Positions 51,703-60,070 of a stretch of 64,000 nt of DNA are shown one piece after another. The position numbers were made by a program, and so were the translations under genes. The stretch is from contig NZ_SKBR01000005.1 of NCBI RefSeq assembly GCF_013450295.1, positions 1 through 64,000 on the forward strand, read 5' to 3'. The DNA is from Streptomyces sp. AJS327. GTDB lineage: Bacteria; Actinomycetota; Actinomycetes; Streptomycetales; Streptomycetaceae. The first letter of the stretch is position 1, and each line of letters begins with the position of its first letter. Under the pieces are notes generated by a model. It did not search any database and was not told the DNA's origin. It worked only from the letters and a program-made list of their open reading frames with translations.

Positions 51703-52431
51703 ATGGCCGCCCCACGAGCCCAACTCACCCACGACGACCTGCGGTTGAAGATCGAGGTACGGAGAGCCCGACTGGACGGCGTGGACTACCGGGTGCTCAC
51801 CCCGGCGACGCCACCGCGCAACGCCGCGCTCTACGACACCAGCCGGGGCAGCCGGGGCTACGACATGTACGTGGACCGGCTGGACGGCCGCCGCGTCGGG
51901 ACCCTGTTCCTGCTGGCCGCGCGCTCCCCGCGTTCCCTGGTCCATCTGCCGCTGCGCCGCAGTCCGTTGGCGCCGGACGTCGGCTGGGAGGGGGAGCGGC
52001 CGATCGACCTCGTACTGGTGCCCCGCGCCCAGCAGTTCCGCGCCTCGCGCTGGAAGCGACTGCGCGAGCGGATCACCGCGGGCAACGTGGAGCGTGAACC
52101 GCGCACCGCCCGCGTGCCGTTGGGCGATCTCGCGCTCGACACCGAGGCGCCCGACTGGGCGTGGCGGAAGGGTGATCCCCGGTACCAGCTGCGTCAGCAC
52201 CACGTCGCCGAGACGCTGCTCCTGACGAGCGGCCCGATGGGGTTCCAGGAGGCTGCCAAGGAGTTCTTCGCCGTCACCCGGGACGGTCCGCCCTACGTCG
52301 CCACCCGGCACTACATCCCCGGCGGCTGCAACTACCACGTCTGCCGCTGCCTCTACCACTTCGAGGAGATCGGCCCGGACAGTGACTGGGAGCAGTTCCA
52401 CGTGGAGTACTGCCCGAGCTGGTCCCGTTGA
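51703..52431 (+). CDS. Conserved-looking hypothetical protein
   Basis: 242 soluble residues with no recognised domain. ATG 51703 follows CAGGAGAC. Segments of note: LRLKIEVRRARLDGVDYRVL, SRGSRGYDMYVDRLDGRRVG, IDLVLVPRAQQFRASRWKRL and a C-terminal YIPGGCNYHVCRCLYHFEEI with three Cys and a His, followed by WEQFHVEYCPSWSR, so a metal or disulfide site is possible. The composition is that of a genuine globular protein. Neighbours (LysR, hydrolase) give no hint. Confidence 0.75.
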   Translation: MAAPRAQLTHDDLRLKIEVRRARLDGVDYRVLTPATPPRNAALYDTSRGSRGYDMYVDRLDGRRVGTLFLLAARSPRSLVHLPLRRSPLAPDVGWEGERPIDLVLVPRAQQFRASRWKRLRERITAGNVEREPRTARVPLGDLALDTEAPDWAWRKGDPRYQLRQHHVAETLLLTSGPMGFQEAAKEFFAVTRDGPPYVATRHYIPGGCNYHVCRCLYHFEEIGPDSDWEQFHVEYCPSWSR

Positions 52432-52528
52432 GCCGCGGCGAGCGCGGACCCGCTCCAACTCCCGGCGTATCGCGATGTGGTGACACGTACCGCGTGCTCC
52501 CGTCGAGCGGCGAGGGAGCCGGGTGGAC

Positions 52529-53461
52529 TCAGGGGCGCAGCGAGCGGCCGAACCCGGCGGCCAGCGGCATCCGCAGGCCCAGGGGTGGTGGTGCGGCGAA
52601 CGCGTCGGTGACCGGCCGGGCGAAGTCCCGCCCGCAGAGCGAGCCCAGAACGAAGTCCCGGGTGAGAGCCGTGACTTCGGAGTGGTGCTGGCGGAGGCTG
52701 TGGCCGTCGGTGTGCACCTCGAAGCGGCACACCGCCGAGGTCGTCCGCCGCGCCCGCTCGGCCAGCCGGAACGAGAGGTCTGGGTCGGTGTGGTGGTCGT
52801 CCGAGCCGTGCACGATCAGCACCTGCCGGCCAGCCAACTGATGGACCGGGTCCGGTAGTTCCTCCGCCGGGTCGGCGTCGGGCGAGTCCGGTTCCGGGAA
52901 CCACGGCGCCAGCGCCACCACCGAGCTGACCGCCGGGTGCCCGGCGGCGCGCAGCGCGGCCCGGGCACCCACGTCCATCCCGACCAGGCAGACCGCGACG
53001 TCCCCGTACCGGCGGACCACCTCGTCGGCCGCCCACCGCGCGTCCTGCGCCGGATGCGCCGCCACACCGTTCCACCCGCTGTGCCGGTAGTGCACGGTGT
53101 GGGTGCGCAGCGTCTCGCCGCGTGTGCCGTGCGCCAGCCGCCGCGCCAGGGAGTAGGCCAGCGCCTGCGCCGCCGGGGCGCGCCGCCGGCTGCCGCGCGG
53201 GGTGCCCCCGGCCAGTACGAGGACCACGGCGTGCGGAGCGGAGGCGGTGGAGCCCAGCGCCCGCCCCAGCCGGGGGGCTCGCCCGCCCGGCGCTGGCTCG
53301 CCGCGCTCCCCGGGCGAGGGCTCCGGCGCCGGGGCGTCCGGGGACCGGGTGGGCTCAGGGACCGTCGCGCCGTCGGCGCCGGGCGCGGGGCGCGGGCCGC
53401 CGGGCGTGGGGGTGCCGTCCCGGTCGTTCGGCGCGTCCTCCGGCAACGTTCGCTGAACCAT
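52529..53461 (-). CDS. Alpha/beta-hydrolase-fold protein with Asp at the nucleophile position
   Basis: About 310 residues. After a Pro/Ala-rich leader of about 65 residues, the fold begins HAVVLVLAGGTPRGSRRRAP. The nucleophile elbow reads VAVCLVGMDVGARAALRAAG, i.e. G-M-D-V-G instead of G-x-S-x-G; the acid loop is VLIVHGSDDHHTDPDLSFRL and the histidine loop VHTDGHSLRQHH. An Asp nucleophile occurs in haloalkane dehalogenases and epoxide hydrolases, but this protein may also be inactive. MVQRTLPED at ATG 53461 is taken as start. It lies divergent from add. Confidence 0.8.
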   Translation of the reverse strand: MVQRTLPEDAPNDRDGTPTPGGPRPAPGADGATVPEPTRSPDAPAPEPSPGERGEPAPGGRAPRLGRALGSTASAPHAVVLVLAGGTPRGSRRRAPAAQALAYSLARRLAHGTRGETLRTHTVHYRHSGWNGVAAHPAQDARWAADEVVRRYGDVAVCLVGMDVGARAALRAAGHPAVSSVVALAPWFPEPDSPDADPAEELPDPVHQLAGRQVLIVHGSDDHHTDPDLSFRLAERARRTTSAVCRFEVHTDGHSLRQHHSEVTALTRDFVLGSLCGRDFARPVTDAFAAPPPLGLRMPLAAGFGRSLRP

Positions 53462-53659
53462 GGCGCCACGATGACAGACGGCGCGCCCGGGGGGAGCGCG
53501 GCGCGCGGTCACCATTGCGTATCGAAGACCCGTTCCACCAGGGGGAGTTGGAGCGTCACAGGGTCATCCGGGCGGTGCGCGCGGGGCCCGGTCGTGCTCG
53601 CGCGGGGCGGCCGGGACCCGGGTGGCCGGGGTGAGCGCGTGGTGTGCGGGGCCGTGCTG

Positions 53660-53673
53660 TCTACGCGCGTAGG
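53660..53673. promoter_or_regulatory. Nucleoside-regulon palindrome upstream of add
   Basis: TCTACGCGCGTAGG contains the perfect 12-bp palindrome CTACGCGCGTAG (53661-53672). It ends 15 nt before the add ATG, with a TACAGT -10-like word between them, so it would sit in the core promoter. Confidence 0.65.
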
Positions 53674-53688
53674 GGCTACAGTACCGAG

Positions 53689-54819
53689 ATGACGAGCGAA
53701 CGCCTGAACACCGTCCCCAACCCGGAACAGATCCGCCGCGCTCCCAAGGTGTTGCTGCACGATCACCTCGACGGCGGCGTGCGTCCGGAGACCGTCGCTG
53801 AACTCGCTCTGGAGAGCGGCTATCCGGGCCTGCCGGAGACCGAAGTGGACCGCCTGGAGCGCTGGTTCAGGGAGGCGGCGGACTCCGGTTCGCTGGAGCG
53901 CTATCTGGAGACCTTCCAGCACACCGTCGGGGTGATGCAGACCCGGGAGGCGCTGGAGCGGGTGGCCGCCGAGTGCGCGGAGGATCTCGCCGCCGACGGG
54001 GTGGTCTACGCGGAGGTGCGGTTCGCGCCCGAGCAGCACCTGGCGGGCGGCCTCACCCTGGAGGAGGTCGTGGAGGCGGTGAACGACGGGTTCCGCGAGG
54101 GGGAGCGCCGGGCGCGCGCCGCCGGGCACCGCATCCGCGTCGGCGCGCTGCTCACCGCGATGCGGCACGCGGCGCGGGCCCTGGAGATCGCGGAGCTGGC
54201 AAACGGCTACCGGGACGCGGGCGTCGTCGGCTTCGACATCGCGGGGGCGGAGGCCGGGCACCCGCCCACCCGCCACCTGGACGCCTTCGAGTACCTGAAG
54301 CGGGAGAACAACCACTTCACCATCCACGCCGGCGAGGCGTTCGGACTGCCGTCCATCTGGCAGGCGTTGCAGTGGTGCGGCGCCGACCGGCTCGGCCACG
54401 GCGTGCGCATCATCGACGACATCGAGGTCGCGGAGGACGGCACCGTCCGCCTGGGCCGCCTCGCCTCGTACGTGCGGGACAAGCGCGTCCCGCTCGAACT
54501 GTGCCCGACGTCCAACCTCCAGACGGGCGCGGCCACCTCCTACGCGGAGCACCCCATCGGCCTGCTGCGGAAGCTGCACTTCCGGGCGACGGTGAACACC
54601 GACAACCGGCTGATGAGTGGCACGAGCATGAGCCACGAGTTCGAGCAGCTGGTGAAAACCTTCTCCTACACGCTCGACGACATGCAGTGGTTCACCGTCA
54701 ATGCCATGAAGTCCTCGTTCATTCCTTTCGATGAACGTCTCGCGATGATTAACGAGGTCATCAAGCCGGGATACGCGGAACTCAAATCCGAATGGCTGTT
54801 CCGCGATTCGGTCTCCTGA
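53689..54819 (+). CDS. add: Adenosine deaminase
   Basis: 376 residues, TIM-barrel zinc hydrolase converting (deoxy)adenosine to (deoxy)inosine. LLHDHLDGGVRPETV carries the HxH metal ligands; EVRFAPEQHLAGGL, VVGFDIAGAEAGHP, NNHFTIHAGEAFG (catalytic His/Glu), RLGHGVRIIDD, LELCPTSNLQTGAATSYAEH and VNTDNRLMSGTSM (metal Asp) follow in order. ATG 53689 is close to a TACAGT promoter element, so the leader is short. It works with the BMP transporter, cdd and deoA in nucleoside salvage and shares their operator-like palindrome. Confidence 0.96.
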   Translation: MTSERLNTVPNPEQIRRAPKVLLHDHLDGGVRPETVAELALESGYPGLPETEVDRLERWFREAADSGSLERYLETFQHTVGVMQTREALERVAAECAEDLAADGVVYAEVRFAPEQHLAGGLTLEEVVEAVNDGFREGERRARAAGHRIRVGALLTAMRHAARALEIAELANGYRDAGVVGFDIAGAEAGHPPTRHLDAFEYLKRENNHFTIHAGEAFGLPSIWQALQWCGADRLGHGVRIIDDIEVAEDGTVRLGRLASYVRDKRVPLELCPTSNLQTGAATSYAEHPIGLLRKLHFRATVNTDNRLMSGTSMSHEFEQLVKTFSYTLDDMQWFTVNAMKSSFIPFDERLAMINEVIKPGYAELKSEWLFRDSVS

Positions 54820-54829
54820 CCTCGGGAAA

Positions 54830-54865
54830 GCCGCCGCCGGGGAGTTCTCCCCGGTCGGCGGCGGC
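54830..54865 (+). terminator. Stem-loop after add
   Basis: GCCGCCG/CCGGGG pairs with CCCCGG/CGGCGGC across a short loop, with one bulged T, starting 11 nt after the stop. Confidence 0.65.
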
Positions 54866-55040
54866 GAGAGCGCGGTGCGAACGAGCCCCGGAGCGGGCGG
54901 TGTGACACCGCAAAGCGCACAACGCGTCGGCCGCGAGGGGGAAAACGCACTGCCGTGCCCCGGCCGGGGTGTTTGCCATGGCGCGGAATTCATCGTTACG
55001 TTCGCCGGGCTGCTGAAGCCACCATCACGAGGACGTACAC

Positions 55041-55439
55041 ATGAAACACGGAATGATGAAGTCATTTGGTGTCGCCGCGCTGGGCGCCGCGCTCGCCGCG
55101 ACCGGAGCGGGCATCGCCTCCGCCGCCCCGCAGCCCGGTCTGGCCACCACCGCGGGGAAGCTGACCGGCCCCGGCGGCCCGGTCGAGAACACCGTCAAGA
55201 CCCTCCCCGGCGCGCACGAGTCCCTCAGCGCGGGCAAGCAGTCCATGGACGCCTCGCACCAGGCGATGGGCGGTGACCGGAAGGTCTCCAGCGCCCCGCA
55301 GCGGAAGTCCCCGACGGGGAACGGCGGTCAGCAGGTCAAGGGCGACCACAACAAGTCCGTGAAGGGCGCCGAGGGCCAGGCCCCGAAGGGCGCCAAGAAG
55401 GGGCTGCTGGGCGGCCTTCCGGTCGTCGGCGGTCGCTGA
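55041..55439 (+). CDS. Small secreted protein of unknown function
   Basis: 132 residues. A Sec signal peptide MKHGMMKSFGVAALGAALAA with cleavage near ASAAP; the mature protein is Gly/Lys/Ser/Gln-rich and cysteine-free, ending KKGLLGGLPVVGGR. GAGGACGTAC precedes the ATG. The signal and the GLLGGLP ending resemble a group of small exported Streptomyces proteins often labelled, without good reason, as ATP-binding protein. It is monocistronic with a strong terminator. Function unknown. Confidence 0.75.
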   Translation: MKHGMMKSFGVAALGAALAATGAGIASAAPQPGLATTAGKLTGPGGPVENTVKTLPGAHESLSAGKQSMDASHQAMGGDRKVSSAPQRKSPTGNGGQQVKGDHNKSVKGAEGQAPKGAKKGLLGGLPVVGGR

Positions 55440-55511
55440 CGCGGGTCACGGCAGGCCCGCACCCGGCCCCGCCGGAGCGCCCCGCTGAGGCGCGGAGGTG
55501 GAACCGGCACC

Positions 55512-55546
55512 AGGCGGCGGTCACACAGCGCGTGTGGCCGCCGCCT
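55512..55546. terminator. 15-bp stem-loop after the small secreted protein gene
   Basis: AGGCGGCGGTCACAC pairs with GTGTGGCCGCCGCCT (one wobble) around AGCGC. Confidence 0.75.
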
Positions 55547-55690
55547 CGTCGTGTCCGTACGGTGCTCGGACCGTCGCACGGCGCGGCGGACAGCGGCGGC
55601 CGGGGACGGTCGGCGCCGGCCGGGAGGTGCCCCGGGGTCGGTCAGGGGCGGCCTGGTGACCGCCCGCGACCGCCCGCGAACGGCGGCCGG

Positions 55691-55894
55691 TCACCAGGCG
55701 GTGCGCCGCTCCCGCCCCTCGTTCGGCAGCATGATCCACAGCGCGAGGTAGATCAGGAACTGCGGGCCCGGAAGCAGACAGGAGGCGACGAAGATCAGCC
55801 GCATCGTGGTGGGCGTGGTGCCGAACCTCCGGGCGAGGCCGGCACAGACTCCGGCGATGACGCGGTTGTCGCGGGGGCGGGAGAGTGTGGACAT
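55691..55894 (-). CDS. PspC-domain small membrane protein
   Basis: 67 residues: MSTLSRPRDNRVIAGVCAGL, ARRFGTTPTTMRLIFVASCL, LPGPQFLIYLALWIMLPNEG. This is the PspC signature (RxIAGVCxGLAxxFGxxPxxxRLxF) with one re-entrant and one membrane helix. In other bacteria PspC links envelope stress to a response system; actinobacterial single-domain forms are uncharacterised. AAGGACC precedes the ATG at 55894. Confidence 0.92.
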   Translation of the reverse strand: MSTLSRPRDNRVIAGVCAGLARRFGTTPTTMRLIFVASCLLPGPQFLIYLALWIMLPNEGRERRTAW

Positions 55895-55993
55895 CCGGAT
55901 GGTCCTTCGCTTTCGGGAGACTCCGTCTCCGGCCGGGTGAACCCGTGAACCGGTACCCACACGCTAGAACCGGCGGTCACCCGGGACATCGCC

Positions 55994-56548
55994 CTACGGT
56001 GCTATCCGGACCCTGGCCGTTCTCGGGGGCGACCCCGAGGTGGCGGCCGACTCGCCGCGGCTCTCCTTCGGGGCGCGCTCCCGCCTCTCGCGCCGCAGCC
56101 AGTGCCGCAGTGGTGGGCAGAACAGCGCGTGGGTGAGCCCCACCCCCGCTGTGTTCAGCAGCACCGAGTCCACGTTGACCATCTGGCCGGGCAGGGCCGA
56201 CCGCAGCAGCGAGACCGTGGCGGCGAGCAGCGCCCCCAGGAAGACAGTGCGGACCGCGGTGCCGAGCGCCGGACGGTGCAGCTGGTTGGTGGCCACCGGC
56301 AGCAGCACCCCGAGCGGGGCCAGCAACAGCAGCCCCCCGGTGACACGTTGGAACCCCGCCCCCGCGTCGGCCGCGAAGTCCGCCCGGATGGTGGCGAGCG
56401 GATGCAGATTCGCCGGCGCGACCCACGGTACGGACAGGGGCCGCAGCATCAGCCACCCGACGAACAACAGGTACGCGAGGAGCAGGACGACTCCGGCGGC
56501 CCGGAGTCGAGAAGGGACGGCACTGCCGCCTTGGCCATGGCGCTGCAC
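55994..56548 (-). CDS. VanZ-like family membrane protein
   Basis: 184 residues with four to five membrane helices: LRAAGVVLLLAYLLFVGWLM, RVTGGLLLLAPLGVLLPVAT, TVFLGALLAATVSLLRSALP. The VanZ family motif is seen as VNVDSVLLNTAGVGLTHALF. Family members affect teicoplanin resistance or act as phospholipid/antibiotic-related envelope proteins; most are unstudied. The start GTG 56548 has a weak ribosome site. The last 30 residues are charged and cytoplasmic. Confidence 0.85.
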   Translation of the reverse strand: MQRHGQGGSAVPSRLRAAGVVLLLAYLLFVGWLMLRPLSVPWVAPANLHPLATIRADFAADAGAGFQRVTGGLLLLAPLGVLLPVATNQLHRPALGTAVRTVFLGALLAATVSLLRSALPGQMVNVDSVLLNTAGVGLTHALFCPPLRHWLRRERRERAPKESRGESAATSGSPPRTARVRIAP

Positions 56549-56615
56549 GTCCAGGAGGACGCCCGGACGGGCCGCGGCGGTTCCGACTGGCGAGTAGCGT
56601 TGTGTGCGAACCGAC

Positions 56616-57431
56616 TCACACCTCGGTGCCCGCCGTCCGGGCCGCCTCCGGTTCGGTACGCAGCGCGTCGCCGCACTCGTAACGGCGCAGCGGCTCCGTG
56701 GCGGCGCGGCGCTCGCTCCCCTCAGTCCGTTCGCCGCGGTCCTCCGCGGCCGCCGCCGGGCCGGACGGTTCTCCCGGCTCGTCGGCGTCCGTGGCGGCGG
56801 CGGACCCGCCGGGGCGCGGACCGCCGAGGGTGACTCCGCCGTCGCCGTCGCCCACCGGGGTATCCGCGAAGGTGCAGACGATCTGCGCGAGCGCGAAGTT
56901 ACGCAGTTCGCCCGGGGGTTGGCTCAGCCGCAGGGCCTCCTTCGGATCGCCCGCGGCGCCCGCCTCCACCCGCAGGTCGTCCGGGACCGCCGTCTCGAAG
57001 CCCGCCCGGCCCTCGCCGGACTCCGGCTCCTTGCGCAGCTCCGCCAGCAGTTTCCGGGCCATCGGCAGCCGGGCGGCAGCCGGGCGGCCCTCGGGCACCG
57101 GCACCGTCCGCTCCACAGGGGCGACCCGGGCGCCGCAGACCAGGTAGACCCGGGCGGTGTCCCGCTGGGACCCCTTCGCCCCTCCCGGACGGTCCGACGG
57201 CTTCTTTCCGGTCTCCGCCTCGCCGCTCTCCGAACGCTCCGGGGCGGCTCCGTCGTCCTCCCGGCCGCCGGGTCCGTCCGGCGCGCTGTCGTCCGGCCGG
57301 ACGCAGGCCACCCGCGAGGGCGCCTCCCCCGCGTCCACCGGGACCGAGGTGGCCCGGATACCGCAGCCCGCCAGCAGCGTGCCGAACACGGCCACCGCCA
57401 GGAGCGGCCCGTGCGCTCTGCGACGGCTCAT
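56616..57431 (-). CDS. Lipoprotein co-transcribed with afsQ2
   Basis: 271 residues. Signal MSRRRAHGPLLAVAVFGTLL with lipobox LAGC. Two extracellular parts: an acidic low-complexity stretch (residues about 45-90) and a GerMN/sporulation-like domain (RVYLVCGARVAPVERTVPVP, RKLLAELRKEPESGEGRAGF, PPGELRNFALAQIVCTFADT) with Cys likely paired. Its ATG overlaps the afsQ2 stop by four bases, so it is the last gene of the afsQ1-afsQ2 operon. In S. coelicolor a lipoprotein gene (SCO4905) holds this place; a sensing role beside the kinase is plausible but unproven. Confidence 0.88.
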   Translation of the reverse strand: MSRRRAHGPLLAVAVFGTLLAGCGIRATSVPVDAGEAPSRVACVRPDDSAPDGPGGREDDGAAPERSESGEAETGKKPSDRPGGAKGSQRDTARVYLVCGARVAPVERTVPVPEGRPAAARLPMARKLLAELRKEPESGEGRAGFETAVPDDLRVEAGAAGDPKEALRLSQPPGELRNFALAQIVCTFADTPVGDGDGGVTLGGPRPGGSAAATDADEPGEPSGPAAAAEDRGERTEGSERRAATEPLRRYECGDALRTEPEAARTAGTEV

Positions 57432-59113
57432 CGCCCGTCCTTTCCGTCCCGGGGGGTTCCGTCCCGGGGGGTTCCGTCCTCGGAGTCCGCTCGCCTGCCC
57501 GGCCCGCCCGCGTCGGGGGCGTCACCCGCCTCGGACGGGCCCCGCGCGGGTCCCGGTTCGGCCTCCGGCCCGCCGTCCCCCTCCGGCGAGCCGTCCGAGC
57601 TGGCGGAGTCGCCCGCGTCGAGCGGCAGGCGCAGGGTGAACACCGCGCCGCCCGCGTCCGCGGGGGCGTTCCGGGCGGTGATCACGCCGCCGTGGATGTG
57701 CGCGTTCTCCATGGCGATGGAGAGGCCGAGCCCGCTGCCGTCCGAACGCGGGCGGGAGGCGCTGGCCTTGTAGAAACGGTCGAACACGTGCGGCAGCACC
57801 TCGGCCGGGATACCGGGCCCCCGGTCCGCGACCTCGATCACCAGCTCGCCATCGTCCGTCCGGACGGAGACCTTGACGGGTGAGCCGCCGTGCTTCAGGG
57901 CGTTGCCGATCAGGTTGGCGAGGATCACGTCCAGCCGCCGCGGGTCGAGCCGGGCCATGATGCCCCGGTCGGCGTCCACCTCCACCGCGTCCAGCCAGGC
58001 CCGGGCGTCGATACAGGCGGTCACCTGGTCCGCCACGTCCACGTCGTCCTGGACGAGCCGGGCGGTGCCCGCGTCGAAGCGGGTGACCTCCATCAGGTTC
58101 TCCACCAGGTCGTTCAGTCGCCGGGTCTCGCTGACCACCAGCTGAACGGCCGGGGCGATCATGGGGTCGAGGTTCTCCTGCTCCTCCTCCAGGACCTCCG
58201 TCACGGCCGAGATCGCCGTCATCGGGGTGCGCAACTCGTGCGACATGTCCGCGACGAAGCGGCGGCTGGACGCCTCCCGGGCGCTCAGATCCGCGACCCG
58301 GCTCTCCAGCGCCTCCGCCGTCTCGTTGAACGTCCGGGACAGCTCCGCCAGTTCGTCCGTTCCGGAGACCTTCAGACGGGTGTCCAGCTTCCCCTCGCCG
58401 AGCCGCGTCGCCGCGTCACTCAGCCGCCGCACCGGGCGCAGCACCGTGGTCGCCGCGGCCTGGGCCAGCAGCATCGCGCCGATCAGTGCGAGCCCGGTGG
58501 CGATGCCCAGCGACCAGGCCAGCGAGGTCAGATCGTCCCGCTCGGACTTGAGCGACTTCAGCATGTAACCGGTCGGGGTCGACCCCTCACCGATCACCTT
58601 CGCCCCGCCGACGAGATACGGCTCCCCGTTCTTCGTGATCCGCTGCCAGTACAGGTGGTACGGGTGACGGTTGGACGAGTCCACCGTGCGCTTCTTGCCC
58701 ACCGCCGTCCGCAGCGACTCCGGTACGTCGCCCGGGGCGAAGTCGTCCCGGTTCGAGGCGGCCACACACCGCCCGCCGTCCCGGGTCCCGGGGAGCAGCA
58801 GCACCTCGTAGTTCTGGGCGCTGCGGGCCATCTTGCCCGCGGCGCTGCGCAGTTGCTGGCAGTCGACGGTCCGCGGCAGGTTCCCGACGTTGTCCTCCAT
58901 CGACTGCCGGAAGTCCTTGAGCGCGGCGTTCTGCGCCCTGGTCAGCACCGCGTCGCGGTTCAGCCAGTACGCGATACCGGAGGCGGACACCGCGGCCGTC
59001 AGTGCCACCAGGGCGAAGACCACGACCAGCCGGAGCCGCAGAGTGGGCAGGACACCGGCGAGCCAGCCGCGGATCCGTTCCGCGCGGCGCGGCCGGGGTG
59101 GGGCGTCGCTCAC
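57428..59113 (-). CDS. afsQ2: Sensor histidine kinase AfsQ2
   Basis: 561 residues. Helix 1 LRLVVVFALVALTAAVSASG, an extracellular sensor domain of about 150 residues (RAQNAALKDFRQSMEDNVGN onward), helix 2 LTSLAWSLGIATGLALIGAM, a HAMP domain (TTVLRPVRRLSDAATRLGEG), the dimerisation H-box FVADMSHELRTPMTAIS (H292), N-box ILANLIGNALKHG and G-boxes DRGPGIPAEVLPHVFDRFYK and GSGLGLSIAMENA. The C-terminal 60 residues are disordered. It phosphorylates AfsQ1, which in S. coelicolor controls antibiotic production and development according to nitrogen source. Identity rests on the sigQ-afsQ1-afsQ2-lipoprotein order. Confidence 0.92.
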   Translation of the reverse strand: MSDAPPRPRRAERIRGWLAGVLPTLRLRLVVVFALVALTAAVSASGIAYWLNRDAVLTRAQNAALKDFRQSMEDNVGNLPRTVDCQQLRSAAGKMARSAQNYEVLLLPGTRDGGRCVAASNRDDFAPGDVPESLRTAVGKKRTVDSSNRHPYHLYWQRITKNGEPYLVGGAKVIGEGSTPTGYMLKSLKSERDDLTSLAWSLGIATGLALIGAMLLAQAAATTVLRPVRRLSDAATRLGEGKLDTRLKVSGTDELAELSRTFNETAEALESRVADLSAREASSRRFVADMSHELRTPMTAISAVTEVLEEEQENLDPMIAPAVQLVVSETRRLNDLVENLMEVTRFDAGTARLVQDDVDVADQVTACIDARAWLDAVEVDADRGIMARLDPRRLDVILANLIGNALKHGGSPVKVSVRTDDGELVIEVADRGPGIPAEVLPHVFDRFYKASASRPRSDGSGLGLSIAMENAHIHGGVITARNAPADAGGAVFTLRLPLDAGDSASSDGSPEGDGGPEAEPGPARGPSEAGDAPDAGGPGRRADSEDGTPRDGTPRDGKDGR

Positions 59114-59201
59114 TGTCTACTTCCGTTCGGCGCTCCGCCCGAACCGCGCCGTGCCGCGGGTGTCGGAGCTGGGTGGTGACCGGAGGCTGGGCGGACATCA
59201 C

Positions 59202-59888
59202 TCACTGAGGGGTGTCCAGCCGGTATCCCACCCCGCGCACCGTGCGGATCAGCGTCGGCGACGAGGGCACGTCCTCGACCTTCGCGCGCAGCCGCTGCAC
59301 GCAGGCGTCCACCAGGCGGGAGTCACCGAGGTAGTCGTGCTCCCACACCAACCGCAGCAGTTGCTGCCGGGACAGCGCCTGGCCGGGTCGCCTGCTCAGC
59401 TCCAGTAGCAGACGCAGTTCGGTCGGCGTCAGTTGCAGATCCTCACCGTTCTTCGTGACCGTCATCGCCGAGCGGTCGATCACCAGTGAGCCGAAGGTCG
59501 CCGAATCGCTCGACTCCCGCTCACCGCGGCGCATCACCGCCCGGATCCGGGCGTCGAGCACCCGGCCCTGTACGGGCTTGACGACGTAGTCGTCAGCTCC
59601 GGACTCCAGCCCGACCACCACGTCGATGTCATCGCTGCGCGCGGTGAGCAGGATGATCGGCAGCTGGTCGGTCCGGCGTATCCGGCGGCATACCTCGAAG
59701 CCGTCAATGCCGGGCAACATCACGTCCAGCACGATCAGGTCCGGCCGCTGCTCGCGCAGCAGTTTGAGGCCGTCCTCGCCGGACGCGGCGGTCGCCACGC
59801 GGTGGCCCTGACGGGTCAGCCCCATCTCAAGGGCCGTACGGACAGCGTCATCGTCCTCGATCAGCAACAGGAAAGGCACACGCGCCAT
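59202..59888 (-). CDS. afsQ1: Response regulator AfsQ1
   Basis: 228-residue OmpR-type regulator. Receiver: LLLIEDDDAVRTALEMGLTR, phosphoacceptor Asp55 in LIVLDVMLPG (equivalent to D52 with the shorter MPFLLL start), ILLTARSDD, ADDYVVKPVQ. Winged helix: LQLTPTELRLLLELSRRPGQ, LSRQQLLRLVWEHDYLGDSR, VDACVQRLRAKVEDVPSSPT, IRTVRGVGYRL. It binds GTnAC-N6-GTnAC sites; one lies between afsQ1 and sigQ. The ATG 59888 used here has no strong ribosome site; GTG at 59879 would give MPFLLL as in S. coelicolor. Confidence 0.95.
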   Translation of the reverse strand: MARVPFLLLIEDDDAVRTALEMGLTRQGHRVATAASGEDGLKLLREQRPDLIVLDVMLPGIDGFEVCRRIRRTDQLPIILLTARSDDIDVVVGLESGADDYVVKPVQGRVLDARIRAVMRRGERESSDSATFGSLVIDRSAMTVTKNGEDLQLTPTELRLLLELSRRPGQALSRQQLLRLVWEHDYLGDSRLVDACVQRLRAKVEDVPSSPTLIRTVRGVGYRLDTPQ

Positions 59889-59969
59889 TCTGGCCCATGG
59901 CCCCCCCACACTTCGAGCGGTGGGTCACAAGAGCACTTCCCAGGGGCCGCGCCGAAGATCGACTCGCTT

Positions 59970-59985
59970 GTGACACCGCTGTGAC
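59970..59985 (+). promoter_or_regulatory. AfsQ1-binding site between afsQ1 and sigQ
   Basis: GTGAC-ACCGCT-GTGAC is an exact match to the AfsQ1 consensus GTnAC-N6-GTnAC known from S. coelicolor, in the intergenic region where AfsQ1 activates sigQ. Confidence 0.85.
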
Positions 59986-60070
59986 AGTCGGGGGACCTGG
60001 CGATGAAACTGGCCCGGCAGTGTGTAGCTCATCAAGCAAGCGACCGGGATGTTCTCCGAGGGGGCGCGAG

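Noticed and set aside
59897..60070. Longer SigQ starting at ATG 59897
   Set aside because: It would place the AfsQ1 site inside the coding region and has no ribosome site; ATG 60071 has one.
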